From Pseudoflavitalea sp. G-6-1-2 (GTDB taxonomy: Bacteria > Bacteroidota > Bacteroidia > Chitinophagales > Chitinophagaceae), in NCBI RefSeq assembly GCF_012927185.1, contig NZ_JABBGB010000001.1, positions 2,046,001-2,110,000 of the forward strand: 64,000 nucleotides of DNA. The letters are read 5' to 3'. Under the pieces are notes generated by a model, which worked only from the letters and a program-made list of their open reading frames with translations, was not told the origin of the DNA and ran no database searches. Below, piece after piece: positions 27,491 to 37,340 of this stretch (positions are counted from its first letter, which is position 1; each line of letters starts with the position of its first letter). The position numbers and the translations under genes were made by a program.

Positions 27491-28627
27491 ATGCAAATGC
27501 GATTAACAACAACATCTTTTTTTATGTATACAAGTGTCAAGTTGCTGAGCAGATGTTTCGCAGCAGTGATGGTGCTGCTGGCTGCTTCGTGCAAGCATGA
27601 TAATCTGCTGGTGCCAAAGCCGAATGAAAATATCAGGCCGGCATCGGATTTTATCAGGAACAACTATGATTTCCGGCTCTTCTATGCCGCCCTCGATTAC
27701 ACAGGACTGGTAAATGATCTGAACGGTCCCGGGCCATTCACTATACTTGCTCCACCAGACAATGCTTTCAACGGACTGGGCATTCAGAGTGTGGATGATA
27801 TTCGCAAACTGAATAAAGACAGTCTCCGCGATGCCATGCAGTACCACGTACTGAAGAACAGAAAGCTCACTACAGATAAGATCCCCACCAATGGTGTGGA
27901 TGTGCGATACGAAACGCTTTCAGGCAAATCGATCTATATGTCGGCGCTCACACAAAGCAATGCTTTTTTTGCCGATGGATGCAAGTTGCTCAAACGCGAT
28001 ATTCAGCTGGCCAATGGAGTTTTGCATGTACTGAACAAAATGATGCAGTATCACAAAGATCAGTCGGTGCAGCAGTATCTGGCAAAGCAAAGCCGCTACA
28101 GTCTGTTTGTATCCGGACTGAAAAAGGCCGGACTCTGGGATGAGCTGGCTTCCGGTGGGCCTTATACCATCTATGCGCCTTCCAATGAAGCATTTGCCGC
28201 TGCTGGTATCACGCAGAACGATATAGATGGCCTGGACGCAGCAAAATACGATCTCACCAGATTGTTCGGAGCCTACATTGTTTATGGTAAACACTTTTTT
28301 GTAACGGATCAGTGGATCTTCAACGTTGTTACAGGCAACAGTATTTATTATTCCTTTCTCCGCAACGACGACTGGAAGCTGCAACTCGTATCAATCACCA
28401 CCAGACCTGATGGCCCCAATGGGAGCATAGAAAGCGTTACTGCATACCCGGAATTGATCTTGTACAAACCTAATCCCCGGGTTCCTGAAGTGCCATTCAT
28501 AATAGGACAAGTTGGACAAAACTACTATAAACCCCAGCCGCTGGCGGGTTACGACCGCCTTTGTGAAAATGGCCTCGTTCATGATCTGCATGGTATTCTG
28601 ATCAAGCCTGCTGATGCATTAAAATAA
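27491..28627 (+). CDS. Fasciclin (FAS1) domain lipoprotein 1
   Basis: A 378-residue predicted lipoprotein with two FAS1 domains. The signal peptide ends in LLAASC. In the first domain, FRLFYAALDYTGLVNDLNG is followed by the H1 box GPFTILAPPDNAFNGLG and the YH box (MQYHVLKNRKLTT). In the second, YSLFVSGLKKAGLW is followed by GPYTIYAPSNEAFAAAG. FAS1 domains mediate adhesion or ligand binding outside the cell. Translation could start at 27491, 27497 or 27524; the last gives the most typical signal peptide. It is the first of three FAS1 lipoprotein genes in a row, within the TonB-receptor cluster. Confidence 0.88.
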   Translation: MQMRLTTTSFFMYTSVKLLSRCFAAVMVLLAASCKHDNLLVPKPNENIRPASDFIRNNYDFRLFYAALDYTGLVNDLNGPGPFTILAPPDNAFNGLGIQSVDDIRKLNKDSLRDAMQYHVLKNRKLTTDKIPTNGVDVRYETLSGKSIYMSALTQSNAFFADGCKLLKRDIQLANGVLHVLNKMMQYHKDQSVQQYLAKQSRYSLFVSGLKKAGLWDELASGGPYTIYAPSNEAFAAAGITQNDIDGLDAAKYDLTRLFGAYIVYGKHFFVTDQWIFNVVTGNSIYYSFLRNDDWKLQLVSITTRPDGPNGSIESVTAYPELILYKPNPRVPEVPFIIGQVGQNYYKPQPLAGYDRLCENGLVHDLHGILIKPADALK

Positions 28628-28656
28628 GATCGCACAAATAAAAAAGCAAAGATCGA

Positions 28657-29919
28657 ATGAAAACCTTTTTGCAATATGGGCTGAGCGCATTGATGACGAT
28701 GGCAGTAATAGCCGGCTGTCAGAAAACGGAGTTCATGCCTCCACCCGAAGGTGAAAAAATAGAATATGTTGATCCCAATCTCAAAGTGCTGGGAGAAACA
28801 TTGAAAGCATCTCCTTACCAGTTATTCTATAAAGCGTATCTCCGCAGCAATATGGATTCTGTGCTCAGTGGGAAATCGAAGCATACACTACTGGCTCCCA
28901 CAGATGCCGCTATGAAAGTTGCCGGTTACACAGATGCATCCATAGCTGCGCTCACACCAGCTCAGGCTGATGCGCTGGTGGCTTACTTTACCATTCGCGG
29001 AGGTTTTTCGAAAGAAGAACTGCAGGCTAAACCCGGCAATCTCGAAGGTGTTAGTTTGCTGGCAAACAAGCAATTTCAGGTATCTCCTTTTTACTATGGA
29101 GATGGTACTACCGGTATGTATAACGATACGTACTACTATCGCCAGAGTATCAGGGTTACAGGAGAACAATTTCTTGTCAACGGAATTCCTTCCGGAGAGG
29201 CGAAGAACAATCTTGTGGCGAAGAACGGATATGTATGGCCGATGGATAAGATGATTCCGCTGACATCAGAAAAAACGTTCCTGGGAAATATGGAACAGGA
29301 TCCCCGCTTCAGCATGTTTGTAGAAGTGCAGCGCAAGGCCGATGAAATGCATGAAGCTATTTACAGACAGTTAACAGAAGAGAATTTCGGATATGATCCT
29401 TATGTGCCGGACTACAAAAGAATAGACTATATCAATGTAATGGAACCACGTTATTCCGGCAGCTACAGAGTGATCGGTTTCAGAATGATGTTTGCACCTA
29501 CCAATGAGGCTTTTCAAAAAGCAGGTTTTCAGACGGTGGACGATGTGCTTGCATGGGATAAGAAATATATGTCCATTCCCGAACCCAATTGGGATGAGTA
29601 TGACATGACTAAGTTTGGATTTCCTTCCGATACAGTATTGGCCTACCACTGGGATTTCGCCAAAGCGCTTTTACCCACCAACGCCAGTGTGCAACCCAAA
29701 CCCTACTACTCCGCATTCTTTGTGAACGATCTTAGAAATGAGTATGTATCCGACGCACTGCCTTTAACTTTCGCTACCGGCACTGATGGTAAAGTAACAG
29801 TGAAGATAAAAGGCTCCGATGCACCAGCTGCCACCATCCTTGAAACCATCAACACTATTCAGGGACCCATGCATGTGGTAGACCGCCTGCTGATTCCAAA
29901 GAATTTTAAAATGAATTGA
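28657..29919 (+). CDS. Fasciclin (FAS1) domain lipoprotein 2
   Basis: A 420-residue predicted lipoprotein. The signal peptide ends in AVIAGC, then QKTEFMPPPEG. The first FAS1 unit is recognised from SPYQLFYKAYLRSNMDSVLSG and the box HTLLAPTDAAMKVAGY. The second is more diverged (FSMFVEVQRKADEMHEAIYR) with FRMMFAPTNEAFQKAGF. The C-terminal GPMHVVDRLLIPKNFKMN matches the usual FAS1 end. It is separated from fasciclin 1 by 29 bases and from fasciclin 3 by a single base, so all three are surely co-transcribed. The diverged second domain suggests specialised binding; this is inference. Confidence 0.88.
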   Translation: MKTFLQYGLSALMTMAVIAGCQKTEFMPPPEGEKIEYVDPNLKVLGETLKASPYQLFYKAYLRSNMDSVLSGKSKHTLLAPTDAAMKVAGYTDASIAALTPAQADALVAYFTIRGGFSKEELQAKPGNLEGVSLLANKQFQVSPFYYGDGTTGMYNDTYYYRQSIRVTGEQFLVNGIPSGEAKNNLVAKNGYVWPMDKMIPLTSEKTFLGNMEQDPRFSMFVEVQRKADEMHEAIYRQLTEENFGYDPYVPDYKRIDYINVMEPRYSGSYRVIGFRMMFAPTNEAFQKAGFQTVDDVLAWDKKYMSIPEPNWDEYDMTKFGFPSDTVLAYHWDFAKALLPTNASVQPKPYYSAFFVNDLRNEYVSDALPLTFATGTDGKVTVKIKGSDAPAATILETINTIQGPMHVVDRLLIPKNFKMN

Positions 29920-29920
29920 T

Positions 29921-30916
29921 ATGAAGTGTGCCAAAGCTTTATTATATCTCCCTCTGTTTACCATGCTGGGCATCAGCTCATGCGTGAAGGACAGTGATCT
30001 TCAACCGAACGGATTTGACAATAACAAGATCAATCTGGTGGTGGCTGATAACTTCAACCTTTCTTCTTTCAGCGCTGCGCTGCGTCGCAGTTCACTGGAT
30101 AAATATCTGCAGAACGGCGAGGGGCCTTATACGCTGCTGGCCCCGTCTGACCTGGCTTTCAGCAAGGCAGGTTATGGAAGTGCAGTAGCTGTGCTGGCAG
30201 GCGATCCGGTAGCTGTTACTAAAATAGCGAACTACCATACCATGGAAGGAAAGTATGAGCTCAACAAGCTTCCCTTTCTTTTCAATCAGGAGCTGACATC
30301 ACGCGGCGGGAAATTATATGCTACACATTGGGTGAAAGGCAACGATACGGTACTTACACTCAATGGTGCAAAAGTGGTGGCTACCAATATTCCGGCATCA
30401 AACGGATTGATCCAGGTGATCAACCAGGTACTCACTCCCTATCAGCACGATAAAATTTCTTCGGCCATCGCATCTGAGAGCAGCATCACCTTGTTTTTTC
30501 AGGCGCTGAAAACATCGGGGTTGCTGTCTTCAATCGATCAGGATGGTGCGTATACAATATTTGCTCCCACCAATGCTGCCATGGAAGCAAGGGGTTACAA
30601 ATCTGTTCAACAGATTCTCCAAACCGATCCTTCGCAATTGAAAGAACTGGTGAACTATCATATCGTTCGCGACAGGCGTTTTATTTACGACTACATCCTT
30701 AGTACAGGAGCTTCAAACACTACAAAGCAGGCCATGATGAATGGCATAACGGTCGATGTAAAACTGCTGCCTGATCCGGATGCACCGGGTAGTTTCAACA
30801 GCATTTCTCTGCGGGGGATCGGCAATACCTCCGACGTGAACCTCAGCAAACGGGACATTCTTACCGGGAATGGCGTTCTGCATGTGATTGATCAGACATT
30901 GCGGGTGGTGCGTTAG
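29921..30916 (+). CDS. Fasciclin (FAS1) domain lipoprotein 3
   Basis: A 331-residue predicted lipoprotein with two FAS1 domains. Lipobox LGISSC is near residue 21. The first domain has FSAALRRSSLDKYLQNG, the box GPYTLLAPSDLAFSKAGY and the end NGLIQVINQVLTPY. The second has ITLFFQALKTSGLLSSIDQ, GAYTIFAPTNAAMEARGY, the YH box (VNYHIVRDRR) and NGVLHVIDQTLRVV. This is the most canonical of the three fasciclin proteins. The start lies one base after the previous stop codon. An Oar-like TonB receptor follows after 36 bases, so the fasciclin genes are flanked by two TonB receptors. Confidence 0.9.
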   Translation: MKCAKALLYLPLFTMLGISSCVKDSDLQPNGFDNNKINLVVADNFNLSSFSAALRRSSLDKYLQNGEGPYTLLAPSDLAFSKAGYGSAVAVLAGDPVAVTKIANYHTMEGKYELNKLPFLFNQELTSRGGKLYATHWVKGNDTVLTLNGAKVVATNIPASNGLIQVINQVLTPYQHDKISSAIASESSITLFFQALKTSGLLSSIDQDGAYTIFAPTNAAMEARGYKSVQQILQTDPSQLKELVNYHIVRDRRFIYDYILSTGASNTTKQAMMNGITVDVKLLPDPDAPGSFNSISLRGIGNTSDVNLSKRDILTGNGVLHVIDQTLRVVR

Positions 30917-30952
30917 TCCGCCGCTCAAAAAATTGACAGAAAAAAATAACTC

Positions 30953-33900
30953 ATGTATAAAGGTATTGTCAGCTTTTGTTTTTGTATTGCGATGCTGCTC
31001 TGCAGCACACTGAAAGCGCAGGAAACATCCGGCGGGCTTTCAGGTAAAGTACGCGACGCTGCAGGTAAACCGCTGTCAGGCGTTAGTATCGTGGCTGTGC
31101 ATACAGCTTCCGGTACAAAGTACTCCATCGCCAGCGATGAAAAAGGATTGTACTTTCTCAACAATATGCGTATCGGTTCAGGTTACACCATCACAATTTC
31201 GATGGTGGGCATGCAAACTGAAACCAGAGAAAATGTAGAGATCAGATTAGGTGGAAGTCAGCAGCTCGATTTCACATTGAAAGCTGCCAGCACCGAACTA
31301 AATGCCGTAGTGGTATCTGCCAAAACCAGCAAGCTGCGTGCAGATATTTATGGTGCAGGAAAGAATATCAGTGGTGAGCAGGTGAGGAATATGCCTACTG
31401 TAAACAGAAGCATCACCGATATCACCCGCCTCACGCCACAGGGCAGCAGGGACAATAGTTTCGGAGGATCCAACTTCCGCTACAACAACGTTACTATCGA
31501 TGGCGCTATCAACAATGATGCAATCGGGTTCAGTCCTTCACTCGGCGGACAAACCGGTACTTCCGGAATGGCCGGCAGCAGCACCCGTACCAATCCCATC
31601 TCTCTCGATGCTATCGAAGACATGCAGGTATACCTTGCTCCCTTCGATGTGAAGATCGGTAACTTCACCGGTGGCTCTGTGAATGCTGTTACGAGAAGTG
31701 GAACGAATAAGGTTTCAGGTTCCGTGTATGGTTTCGGAAGATTCGCTGCCATCACCGGAAAAGACAATGCAGGAAAGCTGGGTAAGATGAACAGCGATTT
31801 CTACGATTATCAGGCCGGCTTCCGTGTTGGTTTTCCCATCATCAAAAACAAACTATTCTGGTTCACCAGTGAAGAGATCACCCGCAGACAAGATCCGACA
31901 CAACTTACAGTAGGTACACAGGAGACCAGCCACATACTTTCTTCCGCAGATGCAGAAGCTATTGCCGGCGCAGTGAAAAGCCGATACGGAAATATCTTCG
32001 ACGCAGGCACTGCAGGTGTTTACACCAATACCAGCGAGTCGAAGAAATTCTTCAACAGACTCGACTGGAATATCAACAACAAACATCAGCTGGCGATCCG
32101 CAACAATACCATCTTCAGCAAGGCTACGCATATGGATCGTGATCAGCAGGATTTCCGGTTCAGCAGCATGGCCTTTGAGCAAACCAACAATCAAAGCAGC
32201 ACAGTAGCTGAACTGAAGAGCCGCTTCAGCAATCAGCTTTCAGGTAATCTGGTAGTGGGTTTCACTCAGGTGAATGATAAACGCGATCCGCTGAGTGATC
32301 CAAGTCTGCCACAGGTACAGATCATGGGAAGAACACCGGGTTCAACCATCTATCTGGGAACTGACCGTGAAGCCAGCATCTTCAACATGAGGCAACGTAC
32401 ATGGGAGGTAACTGCCAACCTGAATTACACATTGGGAGCACACAAGCTGCTGGTGGGTACACACAATGAGCTGTACAATATCCGCTATGGATTTGTGAAC
32501 GGATGGAACGGCCGTGTGGACTATCTCAGCATTGAAGACTTCCTCGGCAACAATCCGTACAGGGTGAGAGGTAGCTACAACTACACCAACAATACCCGCG
32601 ACTATATTATGAAGAATCCGGCCGCAACATTCAACGTGCATTTGTACAGTCTTTATGCACAGGATGAGATCAGGGTGAGCGATAAACTCCGCATCACACC
32701 TGGTCTGCGCGCCGACCTTGCTTATCTGCCAGATATGCCAACACTCAGTGATAAACTGCGTAACATCTACGATGATCCTGCATTTGGGAACACCTATACC
32801 TATACTCCGCTGAGCCGTATCAAAAACAAATTCCTCAACAAGGTACAGCTCAGTCCTCGTGTAGGATTCCGATACGATGCATTCGGCAATGGAGACCTGA
32901 TTGTGCGTGGTGGTGCGGGGCTCTTCACCGGTCGTATTCCATTCGCATGGCTGGCATACACCTACTACAACACAGGCAACAGCTATGGTGCATTTGATCA
33001 GAAGGCAGATGAAAAAATATTCGTACCAGGAAGTGACGCCATTAAACCTAATCCTAATGGAATCGGAGAGTTCATTCGTCAGAACGGTGCTGTGATCAAT
33101 GATCCCAACAGTGGCAAAACGCAGATAGATCTGGTGGACAATGATTTTGTTCTTCCCAAAGTATTCCGCGGAAGCCTGGGAATCGACTATGAAACCAGTG
33201 AGAAATGGAAGTTCACACTGGAAGGTCTTTATACCAAAGTGATCAAAGATGTAATGTTCCAGCAGCTGAACACCAGTGATAATCCATTGTACAACGGATA
33301 TGATAAAGAGCGTCGTCAACCGGTGTACAGCGGAACAGTAGATGCACGCTTTTCCAATACCTACCTGCTCAGCAACACCAACCAGGGAAGCCGCTACAGC
33401 ATTACAGGAATCGTAAGTAAAACCATCAATGGTAAACTGAATGCAAGCATTGCTTACACGTATGGACAGTCAAAAGATCTGAGCAATGGAGTAAGAAACT
33501 CTATGGAGAGCAACTGGCAGCTGAATCAGGCGCTGGTACCTAATAATCCGGGATTGGCTTACAGTAATTTCGATACGCGTCATCGTATTGTTGGTAATTT
33601 CTCTTACACGCACAGATGGGAGAAGGCTGGAAAAACCAATGTGTCGCTGTTTGTAAGTGCACAATCGGGTGCGCCTTTCACCTATGGCATAGTGAACAAC
33701 AGTGTGCAGGGATTGCCTCAGCAGGTTTCACTGGTGTACATCCCAACGAGAGAAGAAGCGGTAAGATTCTTCAAGAATACAAAAGAAGCCACTGCACAGC
33801 AGCAGGCTGATGATTTCAACCGTTTCATCGATAACAACAAATACCTGAATGGCAGAAGAGGCGATTTCACAGAGAGAAATGCAGCACGCACTCCATGGAA

Positions 33901-34207
33901 TGTGCAGGCAGATCTGCATATATCTCATGACTTCTTCGTGAATAAGCCCGGTTCTAAATTCATCACGTTGGTGGTGGATGTAATGAATATCACCAACCTG
34001 ATCAACAGCAACTGGGGTATTCAGTATTTCTCGCCCAATACTTTCAACAGTACGGCCAGTGTGGGTTTAACGCCATCGTTGTTTCCTCCGGTTCAGAATC
34101 CTGGCAATTATCCGGTGTATACTTTCAGAGATCCGGGTAAATCGTACAGCATCGATTATTTCGGATCGAGAACACAGATGCAACTGGGCATCAGGTATAC
34201 ATTTTAA
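30953..34207 (+). CDS. Oar-like TonB-dependent receptor
   Basis: A 1084-residue outer-membrane protein of the Oar-like group of TonB receptors. A signal peptide ends near TLKAQ. A carboxypeptidase-regulatory-like domain follows (GGLSGKVRDAAGKPLSGVSI, about 25-115). The plug is short (NMPTVNRSITDITRLTPQ, NNVTIDGAINNDAIGF) with the characteristic Oar run MQVYLAPFDVKIGNFTGGSVNAVTRSGTN. The large barrel ends in LGIRYTF. No STN domain. Members of this group have been linked with protein export or uptake in other Bacteroidota and with development in Myxococcus. It is the second receptor of the cluster and is followed after 16 bases by the IPT-NHL lipoprotein. Confidence 0.92.
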   Translation: MYKGIVSFCFCIAMLLCSTLKAQETSGGLSGKVRDAAGKPLSGVSIVAVHTASGTKYSIASDEKGLYFLNNMRIGSGYTITISMVGMQTETRENVEIRLGGSQQLDFTLKAASTELNAVVVSAKTSKLRADIYGAGKNISGEQVRNMPTVNRSITDITRLTPQGSRDNSFGGSNFRYNNVTIDGAINNDAIGFSPSLGGQTGTSGMAGSSTRTNPISLDAIEDMQVYLAPFDVKIGNFTGGSVNAVTRSGTNKVSGSVYGFGRFAAITGKDNAGKLGKMNSDFYDYQAGFRVGFPIIKNKLFWFTSEEITRRQDPTQLTVGTQETSHILSSADAEAIAGAVKSRYGNIFDAGTAGVYTNTSESKKFFNRLDWNINNKHQLAIRNNTIFSKATHMDRDQQDFRFSSMAFEQTNNQSSTVAELKSRFSNQLSGNLVVGFTQVNDKRDPLSDPSLPQVQIMGRTPGSTIYLGTDREASIFNMRQRTWEVTANLNYTLGAHKLLVGTHNELYNIRYGFVNGWNGRVDYLSIEDFLGNNPYRVRGSYNYTNNTRDYIMKNPAATFNVHLYSLYAQDEIRVSDKLRITPGLRADLAYLPDMPTLSDKLRNIYDDPAFGNTYTYTPLSRIKNKFLNKVQLSPRVGFRYDAFGNGDLIVRGGAGLFTGRIPFAWLAYTYYNTGNSYGAFDQKADEKIFVPGSDAIKPNPNGIGEFIRQNGAVINDPNSGKTQIDLVDNDFVLPKVFRGSLGIDYETSEKWKFTLEGLYTKVIKDVMFQQLNTSDNPLYNGYDKERRQPVYSGTVDARFSNTYLLSNTNQGSRYSITGIVSKTINGKLNASIAYTYGQSKDLSNGVRNSMESNWQLNQALVPNNPGLAYSNFDTRHRIVGNFSYTHRWEKAGKTNVSLFVSAQSGAPFTYGIVNNSVQGLPQQVSLVYIPTREEAVRFFKNTKEATAQQQADDFNRFIDNNKYLNGRRGDFTERNAARTPWNVQADLHISHDFFVNKPGSKFITLVVDVMNITNLINSNWGIQYFSPNTFNSTASVGLTPSLFPPVQNPGNYPVYTFRDPGKSYSIDYFGSRTQMQLGIRYTF

Positions 34208-34223
34208 GCATTAAACTGATTAT

Positions 34224-36404
34224 ATGCGCATCAATATGAGACAGTCAAAAAAATGGTGGATACTTCTTCCTGCGATGTTGTTAGCACTGGTTACACTGGT
34301 GATCAGCGGTTGCAAAAAGAATGACAAGCTTCCTCCGTTACAGATAGAAATAAAGAGCTATTACCCCAATAGCGGACAGGCAGGTACACTGGTAACTATC
34401 GAGGGTACAGGATTTGTAACCAATATCAACCAGTATAAAGCAGATATCGGAGGAACAGAGGTTGAAGTGATAAGTGCAACAGACAAGGCGCTGGTGGTGA
34501 GAATGCCGGGAGCAGGTAAAACCGGAAAGCTCAACATAAAGATTGAAGATAAGACCTACGCTGTAGGTGACTTTTCTTATCAGACGCTGACCCTTACCAA
34601 ACTGTTTCCTGTGAATGGTTCGGCAGGTTCACAGGTGCGTATCAGCGGTGCCGGTTTCAGCAGTGTAAGCGAACCTGCTGCGGTATATTTCAATGGCGTA
34701 AAAGCGCTTATTGTAAGTGCAGCAGATACGGTGTTGGTTGCGGAAGTGCCAAAAGATGCAGGTTCAGGACCAGTAGTGGTGAAGGTGAATGGTATGGAAG
34801 TAAAAGGTCAGCATTTCAAATATCAGTCAGTGCTGGGCATCAAGCCAATGAGTGGCGGGGCCAATACCAGAGTGGTGATCAAAGGTTCAGGTTTTGAATC
34901 AACACTTGACGGAAATCTGGTTGACTTCAACGGAAAACCAACTCCGGTAATTTCTGCAACAGAAACAGAACTGGTAGTTGCAGCTCCTGCAGGTGTTGAA
35001 ACCGGTGCGGTGAGTGTTACAATCAACGGACAACAGTTCAGCGGTCCTGCATTCACGGTAGTGCCTAAGCCTGTGCTCGGTCTCATCACTCCGCTCAGCG
35101 GACCAAAAGGTACGGAGATGATCATCAATGGAGATATCTTCAGTACAGAAAAGGATGAGAATAAAGTATTCATCAATAACACAGAAGTGCCTGTAACATC
35201 GGCCACAAAAAATCAGCTGAAACTGATATTGCCTGGCGGAACAGGAAACGGTCTGATCAAAGTAGTGGTAAACGACCAGGCTACAGATGGACCACAGTTC
35301 AAAGACCAGACATTAGGCATCAGCTCCATGACTCCTGAAAACGGATTCGGCGGAACAACAGTCACTATCACCGGTACAGGGTTCAGCCCGGTATTGTCTG
35401 ATAATATCGTTACGTTCAATGGGCTTCCTGCTATTTTGAAATCAGTTACAGAAATAACGCTGGTGGTAGAAACCCCGGCAGCATTGACTTCGGGTGAAGT
35501 AAAAGTAAAAGTGGGGGCACAGGAAGCAGTGGCGCCGCAGATCTTCAGAAGGGCAGGTGTGAAAACACTGATTGGTGGTCCAAATTCCGATCAGCTTGGC
35601 CTCAATCCTGGTGATATGGCGCTGGATAGTCATGATAATATCTATGTAACTGATCCCAATAATAACCGCGTAGTAAAGATCACACCACAGGGTGTTATGT
35701 CTGTATTGCAGGCGAATGGCGCTGATATTTATTTCCAGGGGCCAAGTGGCATTACGATTGATAAGAATGATAATATCTATGTGTCGGACTCCCGGACCAA
35801 TGAGATCAGAAAGATCACACCATCAGGGCAGAACCTGCTGTACGCATCAGGATTTATGCCTGCAAACATCCAAATCGATCACAACACCGGCCTGCTTTAT
35901 GCGAACGATAAGAACAATAATTCGGGTATGTATAAAATAAGCACCAGCGGAACCGTAACCAAAGTAGCAGGACCAGCATGGGTTCGTGCACGCATGGCCA
36001 TCGATGGAGCCGGCAATGTTTATTATGCTGATGAGAACCGCACCAGTGGCAATGCTGTGATGAAGGTAACACCATCCGGCAGTTCGTTTGCTTTGGCAGG
36101 ATCCAGTGATATCGGCTATCAGGATGGAGCAGGATATGAAGCCTTGTTCTACGGAATTAACAGCATCATATTCAGTAACCCAGGTGAACTGCTTGTTGCC
36201 GACAGGAATAATCAGGCAATACGTGCGGTGGAAGTGGCAACAGGAAAAGTAACTACACTGGCTAAATTCAAGGTAGGATATGCAGATGGTATACTGCAGG
36301 ATGCCAGATTCGGTGAGATAGCAGACCTGGCAGTAGCGAAAGATGGAAGCATCATTGTGGTTGATTCGAGGAATAAAGCTGTAAGAAAGATCTTTTTGCA
36401 ATAA
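34224..36404 (+). CDS. IPT/TIG-repeat and NHL-repeat lipoprotein (large)
   Basis: A 726-residue predicted lipoprotein (lipobox LVISGC). About five IPT/TIG immunoglobulin-like domains follow one another. Their opening motifs are IKSYYPNSGQAGTLVTIEG, LFPVNGSAGSQVRISGAGF, IKPMSGGANTRVVIKGSGF, ITPLSGPKGTEMIINGD and MTPENGFGGTTVTITGTGF. An NHL beta-propeller then fills about 445-726. It is the last gene of the cluster and ends at a strong terminator. Multi-IPT proteins are seen in SusE/SGBP-like roles as elongated surface binders, so it may present ligand to the receptors. The start may be 34224 or the Met four codons later. Confidence 0.9.
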   Translation: MRINMRQSKKWWILLPAMLLALVTLVISGCKKNDKLPPLQIEIKSYYPNSGQAGTLVTIEGTGFVTNINQYKADIGGTEVEVISATDKALVVRMPGAGKTGKLNIKIEDKTYAVGDFSYQTLTLTKLFPVNGSAGSQVRISGAGFSSVSEPAAVYFNGVKALIVSAADTVLVAEVPKDAGSGPVVVKVNGMEVKGQHFKYQSVLGIKPMSGGANTRVVIKGSGFESTLDGNLVDFNGKPTPVISATETELVVAAPAGVETGAVSVTINGQQFSGPAFTVVPKPVLGLITPLSGPKGTEMIINGDIFSTEKDENKVFINNTEVPVTSATKNQLKLILPGGTGNGLIKVVVNDQATDGPQFKDQTLGISSMTPENGFGGTTVTITGTGFSPVLSDNIVTFNGLPAILKSVTEITLVVETPAALTSGEVKVKVGAQEAVAPQIFRRAGVKTLIGGPNSDQLGLNPGDMALDSHDNIYVTDPNNNRVVKITPQGVMSVLQANGADIYFQGPSGITIDKNDNIYVSDSRTNEIRKITPSGQNLLYASGFMPANIQIDHNTGLLYANDKNNNSGMYKISTSGTVTKVAGPAWVRARMAIDGAGNVYYADENRTSGNAVMKVTPSGSSFALAGSSDIGYQDGAGYEALFYGINSIIFSNPGELLVADRNNQAIRAVEVATGKVTTLAKFKVGYADGILQDARFGEIADLAVAKDGSIIVVDSRNKAVRKIFLQ

Positions 36405-36424
36405 CAGGTAGACTGAGAGAGCAA

Positions 36425-36460
36425 GCCCACCTGATTGAGTAGCAGGTGGGCATTTTTTTT
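36425..36460 (+). terminator. Strong intrinsic terminator at the end of the fasciclin/TonB cluster
   Basis: Perfect 9-bp stem GCCCACCTG/CAGGTGGGC (36425-36433 and 36443-36451), 9-nt loop, then eight T. It lies 20 bases after the IPT-NHL stop and marks the 3' end of the long gene cluster. Confidence 0.9.
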
Positions 36461-36572
36461 GTCCAGGAAAACAATAACGGGCTTGTTTGTACGTTACTGG
36501 TCCGGTTCGTACGGTTACAGCCCGATTGTACATTCCCCAAATATTATTGTTCTCCTGTTAAAACCCCTAAGT

Positions 36573-37235
36573 ATGAAAAGATCAGTACTCTTTTTGTTAG
36601 TATTTGCTATGGCTGTAACCAGCTGTAAGAAAAGTAAAGATGATGTGAGCAATCCTGAGAGCAGGGATTCTTACCAACCTGTAACCACTGGAAGTTTCTG
36701 GAAGTACAAAGTGAGCGGCGGCCTGTTCAATTATGAAACAACTGCTACGGCTACCGGAAAGACCACCACAATTAATGGCATTAACTACAACATCCTTACA
36801 AGTACAGGAGGATCATCAGTTGGTGAAGGATATTATGGATACAAAGATGGAAAGTATTACACGAGAGTGGCGGGTGTTTCACCAAATACAGGAGCTTCTT
36901 TCGATCTGAACATGCTTTACCTGAATGAAAATGCAAAGCCAGGGGATACCTGGACCAATGAGGCTGGTCAGGGAAATGGCTTCTCTGCAAAAACTCCCGG
37001 CAAGCTTATCGCTAAAGGATTAAAAATGACTGTAGCCGGAAAAACTTATACTGATGTAATTCACACCGAAGTGATCCTTCAGTACGTATTGCCTGAAATC
37101 GGAGTCATGAACACCGGATATTATCAATATTACATCGTAAAAGGTGTAGGTATTATCAAGATCGAGTTCAGAACCGAGGATATTGATGAAGATCCGCTCT
37201 CCATCACTGAGCTGACAGACTATCAGATCAAATAA
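36573..37235 (+). CDS. Lipoprotein of unknown function
   Basis: A 220-residue predicted lipoprotein. The ATG at 36573 gives MKRSVLFLLVFAMAVTSC with a good lipobox; the open frame before it runs through the upstream terminator and is rejected. The mature protein begins KKSKDDVSN and contains TTGSFWKYKVSGG, which resembles the opening of secreted beta-sandwich lipoproteins of Bacteroidota, and a C-terminal YIVKGVGIIKIEF. No family assigned. It has its own upstream region after the cluster terminator, and a palindromic terminator follows, so it is a single-gene unit. Confidence 0.8.
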   Translation: MKRSVLFLLVFAMAVTSCKKSKDDVSNPESRDSYQPVTTGSFWKYKVSGGLFNYETTATATGKTTTINGINYNILTSTGGSSVGEGYYGYKDGKYYTRVAGVSPNTGASFDLNMLYLNENAKPGDTWTNEAGQGNGFSAKTPGKLIAKGLKMTVAGKTYTDVIHTEVILQYVLPEIGVMNTGYYQYYIVKGVGIIKIEFRTEDIDEDPLSITELTDYQIK

Positions 37236-37273
37236 AGATTTTTCCCATCGCCTGATAAAAAATGTTCAAACCG

Positions 37274-37301
37274 AAAAGACCTCACAATTGTGAGGTCTTT
37301 T
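37274..37301. terminator. Bidirectional palindromic terminator
   Basis: Perfect 28-base palindrome: AAAAGACCTCACAA at 37274-37287, followed by its reverse complement. The outer A and T bases serve both directions. It lies between the convergent lipoprotein gene (ends 37235) and the protease gene (ends 37341). Confidence 0.88.
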
Positions 37302-37340
37302 AACGTACAGATAAAACTACTATTTTGGGGATATAGTTGA

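Noticed and set aside
32342-33319. 325-codon open frame on the minus strand
   Set aside because: Antisense to the Oar-like TonB receptor barrel, which is clearly coding on the plus strand.
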